A stretch of DNA of 64,000 nt from Oleomonas cavernae (GTDB lineage: Bacteria > Pseudomonadota > Alphaproteobacteria > Zavarziniales > Zavarziniaceae). The DNA lies in assembly GCF_003590945.1 (NCBI RefSeq), contig NZ_QYUK01000008.1, positions 1-64,000 of the forward strand, given 5' to 3'. The stretch's first letter is position 1, and every line of letters begins with the position of its first letter. The position numbers and the translations under genes are program-made. Below, in pieces: positions 28,077 through 36,155 of the stretch. The notes under the pieces are model-generated. The model searched no databases. It was not told where the DNA came from and saw only the letters and a list, made by a program, of their open reading frames with translations.

Positions 28077-29114
28077 ATGCAGGCCAGGCCTTTGATCGCA
28101 GTCGTCGGCGCCGGTATTGCCGGCCAGACGGCGGCGGCGGTCCTCTCGGGCGCCGGTGCGCTCGTGACCGTCTATGACAAAGGCCGCGGCGCGGGCGGAC
28201 GATTGGCGACCCGCCGCGACAGCGGCCTGCAATGGGACCACGGCGCACAATATTTCACCGCGCGCGACCCGGCCCTGAAGGCCTTGCTGGCCAGTCTGAC
28301 CGCCAAGGGGCTGGTCGCCCCGTGGCGCGGCAACATCGGCACCCTGGGGCCGGCCGGCTTCGTGCCCGGCAGCGGCGCCGAGACCCGCTTCGTCGGTACC
28401 CCGCGGATGAGCGCCCTGGTCCGCGCACTGGGCAGCGGCGCCACGGTCTACAATATCGAAATCCGTGACATTGCCACCCGCGGCTCGATGCTGACCCTGA
28501 CCGATCGCCATGGCGAGCACTTTGGCCCCTACGACGCGGTGGTGGTTGCGACCCCCGCGCCGCAGGCCGTCCCCCTCCTGGCCCTGGTGCCTCCCCTGGC
28601 CTCGCGCGCCGCCGGGGTCGACACGGTGCCTTGCTGGGCCTTGATGCTGGCCTTCGATCGGCCTTTGGGGCTGCCGTTCGATGGCGCCTTCGTCGACCCT
28701 GCCCTGGCCCAGGGCATGATCGGCTGGATCGCCTGCGACAGCGGCAAGCCGGGCCGCCCGGCCATCGCGGGCGAAACCTGGGTCGTGCATGCGTCGCCGG
28801 AATGGAGCGAGGCCCATGTCGAGGCACCGCCCGACGTAGTGGCGCCGCTGCTGCTGGCAGGCTTCGCCGCGGTGACCGGCAGCAGCGCCACCCCGCACAC
28901 CACCCTCACGCACTGCTGGCGCTACGCCATGACCACCAGGCCCGCCGGCCTCAATCACCTGCTCGATTCGTCGCGGCCGATCGGCGCCTGTGGCGACTGG
29001 TGCCTGGGCGCCCGCATCGAAGGCGCCTTTCTGTCGGGCAACAGCCTGGGCGCCGCCCTGGTCGAACGCCTGGGCCTGGCGCCCGCTCACGCCTCCAGTT
29101 CGGCGTCCCAGTAG
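28077..29114 (+). CDS. Renalase-like FAD-dependent oxidoreductase
   Basis: 345 aa. The FAD dinucleotide motif is VVGAGIAGQTAAAVL, followed by VYDKGRGAGGRLATRR and WDHGAQYFTAR, the renalase-like signature, with GDWCLGARIEGAFLSG as the C-terminal FAD motif. Bacterial renalases oxidise wrongly reduced nicotinamide isomers and pass electrons to oxygen, so a cofactor-repair role is likely but inferred. AAAGGAGA lies six bases upstream of the ATG. The last 28 bases overlap the convergent HNH gene. Confidence 0.85.
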   Translation: MQARPLIAVVGAGIAGQTAAAVLSGAGALVTVYDKGRGAGGRLATRRDSGLQWDHGAQYFTARDPALKALLASLTAKGLVAPWRGNIGTLGPAGFVPGSGAETRFVGTPRMSALVRALGSGATVYNIEIRDIATRGSMLTLTDRHGEHFGPYDAVVVATPAPQAVPLLALVPPLASRAAGVDTVPCWALMLAFDRPLGLPFDGAFVDPALAQGMIGWIACDSGKPGRPAIAGETWVVHASPEWSEAHVEAPPDVVAPLLLAGFAAVTGSSATPHTTLTHCWRYAMTTRPAGLNHLLDSSRPIGACGDWCLGARIEGAFLSGNSLGAALVERLGLAPAHASSSASQ

Positions 29115-29647
29115 AGAAAGTCGTTCCAGGAATGATGCAGGTAGTTGGGCGGGAACGAGCGCCCGTTCTGCTGCAACTGATTGACCGACGGCACGAAGGG
29201 CTTCTGGCGCAGGTGCATGCCGGTTTCCCGCAGCAGGCGCCCGCCCTTGTGCAGGTTGCAGGGCGAACAGGCGGTGGTGACGTTTTCCCAGGTCGTGCGC
29301 CCGCCCTTGGAGCGCGGCAGGACATGGTCGAAGGTCAGGTCGTCGCCATCACCGCAATACTGGCAGGCGAAGCGGTCCCGCAGGAAGACGTTGAACCGGG
29401 TGAAGGCGGGATACTTGGCGGGTTGCACATAGGTCTTGAGGCAGACCACCGAGGGCAGCTTCATCTCGTAGGTCGGGCTGTGAACCGTGCGCTCGTATTC
29501 CGAGAGGATGTTCACCCGCCCGAGGAAGACCGCCTTGATGGCATCCTGCCAGGACCACAGGCTCAAGGGGAAGTAGCTCAAAGGCCGGTAGTCCGCGTTC
29601 AGCACGAGCGCGGGACATGCCTCTACCGGATGGGACATCGCGTTCAT
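29087..29647 (-). CDS. HNH endonuclease
   Basis: 186 aa. The zinc-stabilised HNH domain occupies about residues 80-140: CQYCGDGDDLTFDHVLPRSKGG supplies the first cysteine pair and the catalytic His (DHV), and CSPCNLHKG the second pair. The N-terminal ALVLNADYRPLSY is typical of a chromosomal, widely conserved HNH subfamily in Alphaproteobacteria that is not tied to phage or restriction. Its cellular task is not established. The first Met is used; another lies three codons on. Confidence 0.88.
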   Translation of the reverse strand: MNAMSHPVEACPALVLNADYRPLSYFPLSLWSWQDAIKAVFLGRVNILSEYERTVHSPTYEMKLPSVVCLKTYVQPAKYPAFTRFNVFLRDRFACQYCGDGDDLTFDHVLPRSKGGRTTWENVTTACSPCNLHKGGRLLRETGMHLRQKPFVPSVNQLQQNGRSFPPNYLHHSWNDFLYWDAELEA

Positions 29648-29794
29648 CGAAGGCCTCGCCTACCGCACCTGCCGCGTTACCAGTACCGCACAAACTATAG
29701 GCAATTGTGACAAGCATTGCGGTCTGGTGCCAGCAAAATACTACATGCGGTATGACGCGGTTATGACGCCCCCGTATTTCCCTTGCTTTTTAGA

Positions 29795-30453
29795 TCAGCG
29801 ATCGAGCAGCACGCGGCACAGGAATTCGCCGCCCAGGGCCAGCCCCTCGGGTCCGATGCCGTGCGGAAGCCCCTTCTCGACATGCCATTGCACACCGATC
29901 TCGGCGGCCTTGAGTGCGGCCACGGCACGATGCAGGGCGGCGACCGGCACCACGGTGTCGCTGTCGCCATGGATCAGCAGCACCGGCGGGCGGGCGGTCA
30001 ATTCGGCCTCCAGGATCGGGCCGACCCCGGCCAGCGCGCCCGAATAGCCAAGGATCCCGGCCGCGGCCCGGGGCCGGCGCAGGCCGACGTGAAGGGCCAT
30101 CATGCAGCCCTGGCTGAAGCCGACCAGGGCCAGGTTCTCGTCGGTCAGGCCCGCCTTGGCCAATTCGTCGTCGAGAAAGGCATCCAGCACCGGCGCTGCC
30201 CGGCGGGCACCGGCCAGGCGTTCCTCCTCGCTGAAATTGGTCAGCGAGAACCACTGGCGGCCGAAGCCGGCCATGGTGCAGGGCTCGGGGGCGTCGGGGG
30301 CGACGAACAGGGCATCGGGCAGCATGCGCTGGAGGTGCGGGGCAAGGCCGATCAGATCCTCACCGTCCGCCCCAAAGCCATGGCACAGCACGATGAGTTG
30401 CCGGGCCGGGCGCCCGCCGCTGGGGCCAGGCGCGGTCCGTCGATCTTGATCAT
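29795..30453 (-). CDS. Alpha/beta hydrolase (carboxylesterase/phospholipase family), one frameshift
   Basis: Serine hydrolase of about 219 aa. The body has the oxyanion region LCHGFGADGEDLIGLA, the nucleophile elbow GFSQG, an Asp in IHGDSDTVVP and the His in LPHGIG. The N-terminus MIKIDGPRLAPA, with AGGAG nine bases upstream of 30453, is in another frame. One lost G near 30420 joins them (GGRPARQLIVLCHGFG). It hydrolyses small carboxylic or phospholipid esters. It is a single gene, divergent from glutamyl-Q tRNA synthetase. Confidence 0.82.
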
Positions 30454-30524
30454 GGGGAGATACTCCTAACGCGCGTCGCGGGTGCCATAATCATGCTTTC
30501 GAATCGCCGCGGGAAAAACCCGTA

Positions 30525-31395
30525 ATGCTCCCGCCTTTGATCGTGACGCGCTTCGCCCCCAGCCCGACGGGGGACTTCACCTGGGCCACGCCTATGCCGC
30601 CTGGATCGCGCACGACGCGGCACGCGCCGCCGGCGGCCGCTTCCTGCTGCGGCTCGAGGATATCGACCAGACCCGCTGCCGGCCGGCCTTCGAGGCCGCG
30701 ATCATCGACGACCTGACCTGGCTGGGCCTCCGCTGGGACGGCCCGATTCGCCGGCAGTCCGAGCATTTCGCCGACTATCGCGCCGCCCTCGACCGGCTTG
30801 CGGCCCGGGGGGTGATCTACCCTTGCTTCTGCACCCGCACCGAGATTGCCGCGGAAGTGGCCGCCAGTCCCAGCGCGCCGCAAGGCCCGGCGGGCGCGCT
30901 CTACCCGGCACCTGCCGGCACCTCTCCCCCGCCCGCCGGGCCGAGCGCCTGGCCGAGGGCAAGGACCACGCCCTGCGGCTGGACGTCGCCCGGGCCCAGG
31001 CGCTGGCAGGCCATGAGCTGACCTGGATCGACCAGAAGGCAGGGGTCCAGGCCGCCCGGCCCCAGGACCTGGGCGACGTCGTCCTGGCCCGCAAGGAAAC
31101 CCCGACCAGCTATCACCTGGCGGCGACGGTCGACGACGCCCTGCAGGGCGTCACTCTGGTCACCCGGGCGGTCGACCTGTTCCCGGCCACCCACATCCAC
31201 CGCCTGCTCCAAGCCTTGCTCGACCTGCCCACCCCCGACTATCGCCACCACGGCCTGGTGGTGGGCGACGACGGTGCCCGCCTGGCCAAGCGCGACCGCG
31301 CCCTGACCCTGGCCGCCATGCGCGAAGCCGGCGCCACGCCGGCGCAGTTGCGCAAAAGGCTGGGCTTGCATGAAGCGCCAATTGAACTAGACTAA
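30525..31395 (+). CDS. gluQ: Glutamyl-Q tRNA(Asp) synthetase, two frameshifts
   Basis: About 290 aa after restoring one G near 30573 and one near 30912. It attaches glutamate to queuosine at position 34 of tRNA-Asp. It is a shortened GluRS: VTRFAPSPTG then LHLGHAYAAW holds the HIGH-type motif, LRLEDIDQTRCRP the next, PCFCTRTE the zinc-site region, and LAKRDRALTL the KMSKS-type loop. The anticodon-binding domain of GluRS is absent, as expected. Queuosine itself is made with queG, which is elsewhere in this window. Its stop lies in the operator of the next gene pair. Confidence 0.88.
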
Positions 31396-31410
31396 CAGGA
31401 CTTAGTTTAG
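31387..31410. promoter_or_regulatory. Candidate operator of the toxin-antitoxin pair
   Basis: CTAGACTAA (31387-31395) faces TTAGTTTAG (31402-31410) across CAGGAC, with one mismatch in nine. It lies 11 bases before the antitoxin ATG and contains the gluQ stop codon. Autoregulation by the antitoxin or complex at such a site is usual for this class. Confidence 0.55.
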
Positions 31411-31420
31411 CGAGAACGCA

Positions 31421-31666
31421 ATGCGGACGGTCAACATCCACGAGGCGAAAACCCATCTTTCGCGCCTGATCGAACAGGCGGCGAGGGGCGAGTCATTTGT
31501 CATCGCCAAAGCGGGCAAACCCATGGTGAAGGTCATGGCGATCGACGCGCCGGAGGCCCGCGCGATGAAACGGGTGGGCTTCCTGGCCGGCGAGATTGCC
31601 GTTCCCGACGATTTCGACCAGATGGGTCGCGATGAAATCGAGCAATTGTTCGACGGTCAGGCATGA
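31421..31666 (+). CDS. Type II antitoxin, Phd/YefM family
   Basis: 81 aa. The N-terminal DNA-binding part reads TVNIHEAKTHLSRLIEQAA, then GESFVIAKAGKPMVKVM, the classic prevent-host-death pattern. The acidic C-terminus (DDFDQMGRDEIEQLF) is the toxin-binding tail. Its stop overlaps the toxin ATG (ATGA), which fixes translation coupling. It neutralises the PIN toxin and probably represses its own promoter at 31387-31410. Confidence 0.92.
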   Translation: MRTVNIHEAKTHLSRLIEQAARGESFVIAKAGKPMVKVMAIDAPEARAMKRVGFLAGEIAVPDDFDQMGRDEIEQLFDGQA

Positions 31667-32049
31667 AACTGCTGTTCGACACCCAGTTGCTGCTATGGGC
31701 GGCCGGGCAGCCGGACAAGCTTTCCGATGCGGCCCGAGAACTGATCGAAGCCCCCCAGACCGAACCCATGTTCAGTGCCGCCAGCCTGTGGGAGATCGTC
31801 ATCAAGCATGGTTTGGGGCGGTCGGATTTCCGGGTCGAGCCACATCAATTCCGTCGCGGCCTGCTCGACAACGGCTACCTCGAACTTGCCGTGGACGGTC
31901 GGCACGCCTTGGCGTTGATGGATCTGCCGCCCCTGCACAAGGACCCGTTCGATCGCATCCTGCTCGCCCAGGCGATTGCCGAAGGGATCCCTCTCGTCAC
32001 AGCCGACGCGGTGCTGGCGGCCTATCCGGGGCCGGTGCAGCGGGTCTGA
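31663..32049 (+). CDS. PIN-domain toxin (VapC-like ribonuclease)
   Basis: 128 aa, a complete PIN domain. Acidic metal ligands: Asp6 (LLFDTQLLLWA), Glu in SLWEIVIKHGLG, Asp in HKDPFDRILLAQA and Asp in LVTADAVL. It is an Mg2+-dependent ribonuclease, with tRNA the usual target of the family. Pairing with a Phd-type rather than VapB-type antitoxin is common for this PIN subgroup. Confidence 0.92.
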   Translation: MKLLFDTQLLLWAAGQPDKLSDAARELIEAPQTEPMFSAASLWEIVIKHGLGRSDFRVEPHQFRRGLLDNGYLELAVDGRHALALMDLPPLHKDPFDRILLAQAIAEGIPLVTADAVLAAYPGPVQRV

Positions 32050-32115
32050 CACAGCCTCTCGACGGCGCCGGCCGCCTCCCCTACCTTGCCGGGCATAAGA
32101 GGAGAGGATGCGTCG

Positions 32116-33164
32116 ATGAAACGCCAGAAGATGGTCGAGTACGGTGCCCCGCTGTGCGAAGTGGTCGAACCCGACCCGGTGCCCCAGGGTAGCGAGGTTC
32201 TGGTGCGCGTCACGCGCTGCGGCGTCTGTCATTCCGATGTGCATATTCACGAGGGCTTCTTCGATTTAGGCGGCGGCAATCGCGCCGACATCCGCGCCAA
32301 CCGCAAGCTGCCCTTCACCCTGGGCCATGAGATCGTCGGCACCGTCGTCGCCACCGGCCCGGCGGCCGAGGGGGTGGCGGTCGGCGATGCCCGCGTGGTC
32401 TATCCCTGGATCGGCTGCGGCGCCTGCCCGACCTGCGCCCGGGGCTGGAACACCTGTGCCCCAAGAGCCGGCACCTGGGCGTCAACGTCGAAGGCGGCTT
32501 TGGCGATACGGTGCTGGTGCCGCACCCGCGCTATGTGCTGGATTACGCCGGGATCGACGAGAATCGCGCCGGGCCGCTGGCCTGCTCGGGCCTGACCGCG
32601 TTTTCCGCGCTGCACAAGATTCCGCCAGCCGGCGCGGGCGATCCCCTGCTGATCATCGGCGCCGGCGGCGTCGGGCTGATGGCGATCCAGATGGCCAAGG
32701 CGCTCTACCCGCAAGCACCGCTGATCGTGGCCGAGATCGATCCGGTGAAAGCCGAGGCGGCCCTGGCCGCCGGCGCCGCCGCCGTCCTCGATCCGCGCGA
32801 GAAAGAGAGCCTGACCCGCCTGCAGCGCGAATTCGGCGGCGTCCACGCGGCCTTCGATTTCGTCGGCGCCGAGTCCACCTTGCAGCTTGCCGTCAAGGCC
32901 CTGCGCCGGGGCGGCAGCGCGGTGGTGGTCGGCCTGTTCGGCGGCGCCTTCACTCTGCCCATCCCGATGTTCCCGTGGAACGGCATCGCCGTGATGGGAT
33001 CCTATGTCGGCAGCCTGGCCGAGCTTACCCAACTGCTGGCCTTGGTTCAGTCGGGCAAGGTCGCCGCCATTCCGGTCACCCTGCGGCCCATGGCGCAGGC
33101 CAGCGACGCCTTGGCCGACCTCAAGGCCGGCAAGGTGGTCGGCCGGACAGTGCTGACGGTGTGA
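32116..33164 (+). CDS. Zinc-dependent alcohol dehydrogenase, one frameshift
   Basis: About 349 aa with one G restored in a run at 32443-32446 (CARG then LEHLCPKSRHL). Catalytic zinc Cys35 (CGVCHSDVH) and His71-Glu72, structural cysteines 101, 104, 107 and about 115, and the Rossmann motif IIGAGGVGLMAIQ. It is a propanol-preferring-type NAD enzyme. GGAGAGGA lies seven bases before the ATG at 32116. It stands alone after the toxin gene. Confidence 0.85.
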
Positions 33165-33293
33165 CGTGGCTCACTGATCGGCCATCGTGATAGCGCTACT
33201 GCTGAAACCGACCTTGTCGGCGAGGCACACACGGTTAACATGTGCCGCGGAGCCGATGATCGAGTCGGCATCCCAAACAGGAGGGGAATTCCC

Positions 33294-33545
33294 ATGCGTC
33301 GTCTTGTTCTCGCTGGAGTCGCCATCGTGGGCCTCGCAGCCCTTTCGGCTTGCGGCAACAGCACCTGTGACGATTTGAAGGCCCAGGCCACCAAATTGGC
33401 CGAGGACGCCCAGAAGCTGACCGCCGATACCACCGCGGCCGGCACCGATGCGACAAAGCTCGCCGAAATCCAGAAGCGTGCCCAGGAGCTGGCCACCAAG
33501 GGCACGGATCTCAGCGCCAAGATCGTCGCCGAGAAGTGCAGCTGA
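33294..33545 (+). CDS. Small lipoprotein with two further cysteines
   Basis: 83 aa. Signal peptide with lipobox ALSAC (lipidation at Cys20), leaving a 64-residue mature protein made of one or two charged amphipathic helices rich in Ala, Lys, Asp and Thr. Cys25 and Cys82 at the two ends could form a disulfide closing a helical hairpin. AGGAGGGG lies five bases upstream, and a strong terminator follows. I do not recognise a family. Confidence 0.75.
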   Translation: MRRLVLAGVAIVGLAALSACGNSTCDDLKAQATKLAEDAQKLTADTTAAGTDATKLAEIQKRAQELATKGTDLSAKIVAEKCS

Positions 33546-33567
33546 GCCACTTCAACGCCAATTCGTG

Positions 33568-33597
33568 AACAAGGCCCACCTCGCGGTGGGCCTTGTT
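33568..33597. terminator. Intrinsic terminator shared by lipoprotein and MFS genes
   Basis: AACAAGGCCCACC-TCGC-GGTGGGCCTTGTT, a perfect 13-bp stem with a four-base loop and flanking T/A stretches on both sides. It sits 22 bases after the lipoprotein stop and just before the end of the converging MFS gene, so it can serve both strands. Confidence 0.9.
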
Positions 33598-33601
33598 TCG
33601 T

Positions 33602-34870
33602 TCAGGCAGCCACGGGCAGCGGCTGCCGGCTTCTGATCATCAGGGAAATGACCGCCGCCGCCAGGCCCGTCAGCCCGGCCAGGACGAAGGCCTCGAGATA
33701 GTTGCCCTGGATGGTGCGCATATAGCCGGCGAAGAACGCCGCGCTGGCCGCCCCCAGTTGATGACCGGCCACCACCCAGCCGAACACCACCGGGGCATCC
33801 ACTTCGCCAAAGGCCTCCGTCGTCAGCCGCAGGGTCGGCGGCACCGTGGCGATCCAGTCCAGGCCATAGAACACCGCGAAGATCGACAGGCTGTAGAACG
33901 AGAAATCCGAGAACGGCAGGTAGATCAGCGACAGGCCGCGCAGGCCGTAATAGACGAACAGCAGCTTGCGCGGGTCGTAGCGGTCGGTCAGCCAGCCCGA
34001 CAGGGTGGTGCCGACCAGATCGAAAATCCCCATCACCGCCAGCAGGCCCGCCGCCTGGACCTCCGGGATGCCCTGGTCGCCGCACAGGGCGATCAGGTGC
34101 GTGCCGATCAGGCCGTTGGTGGTGAAGCCGCAGATGAAGAAGGTCGCGAACAGGTACCAGAACACCCGCCGCTTCATGGCCCGGCGCAGCACGCCGAAGG
34201 TGCGCGACAGCAGGCTGCCGGCGGCCGGCGGCACCGCGGCTTCGTCGGCCTCGGCGCCATAGGGGCGAACGCCGATGTCACGCGGCCGTTCCGGGACCAG
34301 GAACCAGGCCAGCGGGATCAGGACCGCCGAAGCGATCGCCACCGCCAGGACCACCGGTTCCCAGCCGCCGGCCTGGGCCAGGGCGGCCAGGGCCGGCAGG
34401 AAGATCAAGGTGCCGGTCGCCGTGCTGGCGGTCAGCAGGCCCATCATCAGCCCGCGATTCTTGACAAACCAGCGGTTGACGATGGTCGCCCCCAGGACAA
34501 TGGCGACACAGCCCGAGCCCAGCCCCGAGAGCACGCCCCAGGTCAGGACCAGGTGCCAGGGCTCGGTCATCAGCAGGCTGGAGGCGGTCGATGCCGACAT
34601 CAGCGCCAGGGCGCAGACCAGGGTCCGGCGCACGCCGAAGCTGGCCATCAGGGCCGCGGCGAAGGGCCCGACGAAACCGTAGATGAAGATGCCGATGGCC
34701 GCCGAAAGCGAGATCGTGTCCCGGCTCCAGCCGAACGCCTGTTCCAGGGGCAGGATCAGCACACCGGGCGCGGAACGCAGGCCCGCCGCCGCCAGGAGGC
34801 AGAGGAAGATCACCCCGATCACGACAAAAGCGTAGTTCTGGCCAAACGGCCGCCGACGGATTATATTCAT
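33602..34870 (-). CDS. MFS transporter
   Basis: 422-aa major facilitator with about twelve membrane segments. The N-terminal half has the inter-helix motif FGVRRTLV and the C-terminal half LTDRYDPRKL. It resembles the monocarboxylate/oxalate-formate-type MFS group, so the substrate may be an organic acid or drug. The ATG at 34870 is preferred over a GTG at 34900, which would sit only three bases after the -10 box of the likely promoter. No ribosome site precedes either. It is divergent from a TetR gene across an inverted repeat. Confidence 0.88.
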   Translation of the reverse strand: MNIIRRRPFGQNYAFVVIGVIFLCLLAAAGLRSAPGVLILPLEQAFGWSRDTISLSAAIGIFIYGFVGPFAAALMASFGVRRTLVCALALMSASTASSLLMTEPWHLVLTWGVLSGLGSGCVAIVLGATIVNRWFVKNRGLMMGLLTASTATGTLIFLPALAALAQAGGWEPVVLAVAIASAVLIPLAWFLVPERPRDIGVRPYGAEADEAAVPPAAGSLLSRTFGVLRRAMKRRVFWYLFATFFICGFTTNGLIGTHLIALCGDQGIPEVQAAGLLAVMGIFDLVGTTLSGWLTDRYDPRKLLFVYYGLRGLSLIYLPFSDFSFYSLSIFAVFYGLDWIATVPPTLRLTTEAFGEVDAPVVFGWVVAGHQLGAASAAFFAGYMRTIQGNYLEAFVLAGLTGLAAAVISLMIRSRQPLPVAA

Positions 34871-34932
34871 GTGACTGACCGGTACGTAGCAGACGGTCAC
34901 GATCTATACGTACCGGTCAGTCACATCGTCAA
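34869..34932. promoter_or_regulatory. Divergent MFS/TetR operator: 20-bp perfect inverted repeat with embedded promoter
   Basis: ATGTGACTGACCGGTACGTA (34869-34888) is repeated exactly inverted at 34907-34926, 18 bases apart. On the minus strand TTGACG (34932 down to 34927), 18 bases, then TATAGA (34908 down to 34903) is a good sigma-70 promoter for the MFS gene. The right arm fills the -35/-10 spacer, and the left arm overlaps the MFS start. Each arm holds an ACCGGT core. A dimer on each arm would block the promoter. Confidence 0.75.
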
Positions 34933-34954
34933 GCGGTTTGGTGAGCAGGGCAGC

Positions 34955-35572
34955 ATGGTAAAATCGTCAATGCCGGTACCGGCCGTACCGCCCCAGCGGG
35001 CGGCGGACCGGATTCGCGCCATGGCGCGCGAGCTGTTCTATCGCCAGGGCATCCGCGCCGTCGGCGTCGACGAGATCGTCAATCGCGCCGGTGTCACCAA
35101 GCCCAGCCTGTATCGCAGCTTCGCCTCCAAGGACGAGTTGGCGGCCGCCTATCTCCAGGACTACGACCGCGAATTCTGGGAGCGTTTCGACGATGCCGTC
35201 GCCGCCCGGCCGGGCGACCCGCGGGCGCAGCTTGCGCTTTTTTTCGAAGGTGTGGGGACGCGGGCCGCCTGCCCGGCCTATCGCGGCTGCGGCCTGACCA
35301 ATGCCGCCGTCGAATATCCCGAACCCGATCACCCCGCCCGCCTGGTGGCCGAGGCCAACAAGCGCGAATTGCGCCGGCGCCTGCGGGAAATGGCGGCGCA
35401 GATAGGCGCGCCGTCGCCCGATACCTTGGGCGACGGCCTCCACCTGCTGCTCGAAGGCGCCTATGTCACCGGACAGTTGTTCGGCGACGGCGACGGGCCG
35501 GCCGGCGCCCTGGCGGAAGCCGCTGACCGCCTGATCGAGGCCAGCCTTACGCCGCGCGCACCAGGCCGATAA
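34955..35572 (+). CDS. TetR-family transcriptional regulator
   Basis: 205 aa. HTH at about residues 15-60 (ARELFYRQGIRAVGVDEIV, TKPSLYRSFASKDELAAAYL) and the AcrR-like C-terminal core with ACPAYRGCGLTNAAVEYP. Probable repressor of the divergent MFS exporter and of itself through the inverted repeat at 34869-34926, released by a transported compound. The 3' end overlaps the convergent papain-like gene by 26 bases. Confidence 0.88.
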   Translation: MVKSSMPVPAVPPQRAADRIRAMARELFYRQGIRAVGVDEIVNRAGVTKPSLYRSFASKDELAAAYLQDYDREFWERFDDAVAARPGDPRAQLALFFEGVGTRAACPAYRGCGLTNAAVEYPEPDHPARLVAEANKRELRRRLREMAAQIGAPSPDTLGDGLHLLLEGAYVTGQLFGDGDGPAGALAEAADRLIEASLTPRAPGR

Positions 35573-36035
35573 CCGACCCCTTGAGGTAGAAGGTTTCCGG
35601 TCGTTCGATGAACTGACCGGTGCGACTGCCATCGGTTCCCGGGTACGGGTGATAGGGCTCCATCGCCGTGACCGTGCGCTTGGACGCGTCCTGGTCGAAG
35701 ATCACGTTCATGTGCGTGCCGCCCAGCAGGGGGTAGGTGAAGACGATGATCACTGGCCGGTCGCCCAGCAGCAGGGGCGAGTTGGCGAACATCGAGGTCG
35801 GCGAATAGGCCGACTTCATCATGAAGCGCGCCTCCTTCGCCATGCTGTTCATGAAGGTGTTGTGCGGCATGCCGCCGTCGTCGTCGCAGTATTTGGTGTA
35901 CTGGACGATCAGGTCCGTCTGGGTCAATTGCGGCCGCCCGCCCCCCAGCGCCTTCAACCACCAGGACGTGCTGGCGGCCCAGCACGCCATGTTGTCGAAC
36001 TGACCGACAGGCTTGGTGTCTTTCCAATTGGCCAC
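35547..36035 (-). CDS. Papain-like cysteine protease-fold protein (C39/C70-like), cytoplasmic
   Basis: 162 aa with no signal peptide. NMACWAASTSWWLKAL looks like the active-site helix of papain-like enzymes with nucleophile Cys18. GGTHMNVIFDQ offers the His (His108), and TAMEPYHP puts Glu127-Pro where C39/C70 families have the acidic residue and Pro. Gln12, six residues before the Cys, could form the oxyanion hole. It could be a small protease, a transamidase or an inactive relative. There is no clear partner gene. Homology is judged only from motif order. Confidence 0.55.
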   Translation of the reverse strand: MANWKDTKPVGQFDNMACWAASTSWWLKALGGGRPQLTQTDLIVQYTKYCDDDGGMPHNTFMNSMAKEARFMMKSAYSPTSMFANSPLLLGDRPVIIVFTYPLLGGTHMNVIFDQDASKRTVTAMEPYHPYPGTDGSRTGQFIERPETFYLKGSVIGLVRAA

Positions 36036-36113
36036 GATTTCCCCCCGAACGCATTGCGCCGACGATCAGGACACCACGAAACGCGGCAGGGGAAAATGAC
36101 CGTCGTCACAAGT

Positions 36114-36145
36114 AGCCCTCTCCGCCTCCCAGGAGGAGAGGGCTT
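36114..36145. repeat. Family A repeat fragment (hairpin only)
   Basis: AGCCCTCTCC-GCCTCCCA-GGAGGAGAGGGCTT is a short remnant of the terminal hairpin of the family A repeat, just past the ecm stop. It is likely the terminator side of that gene's 3' region. Confidence 0.7.
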
Positions 36146-36155
36146 GCGGTGTGCG

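Noticed and set aside
31421-32049. Toxin-antitoxin pair as part of a mobile island
   Set aside because: No integrase, transposase, att-like repeat or composition change flanks it.
33593-35572. 659-codon plus-strand open frame opposite the MFS gene and joined in frame to the TetR gene
   Set aside because: The first two thirds are low-complexity Arg/Gln/Gly/His/Asp; only the TetR part has family motifs, with a good start at 34955.
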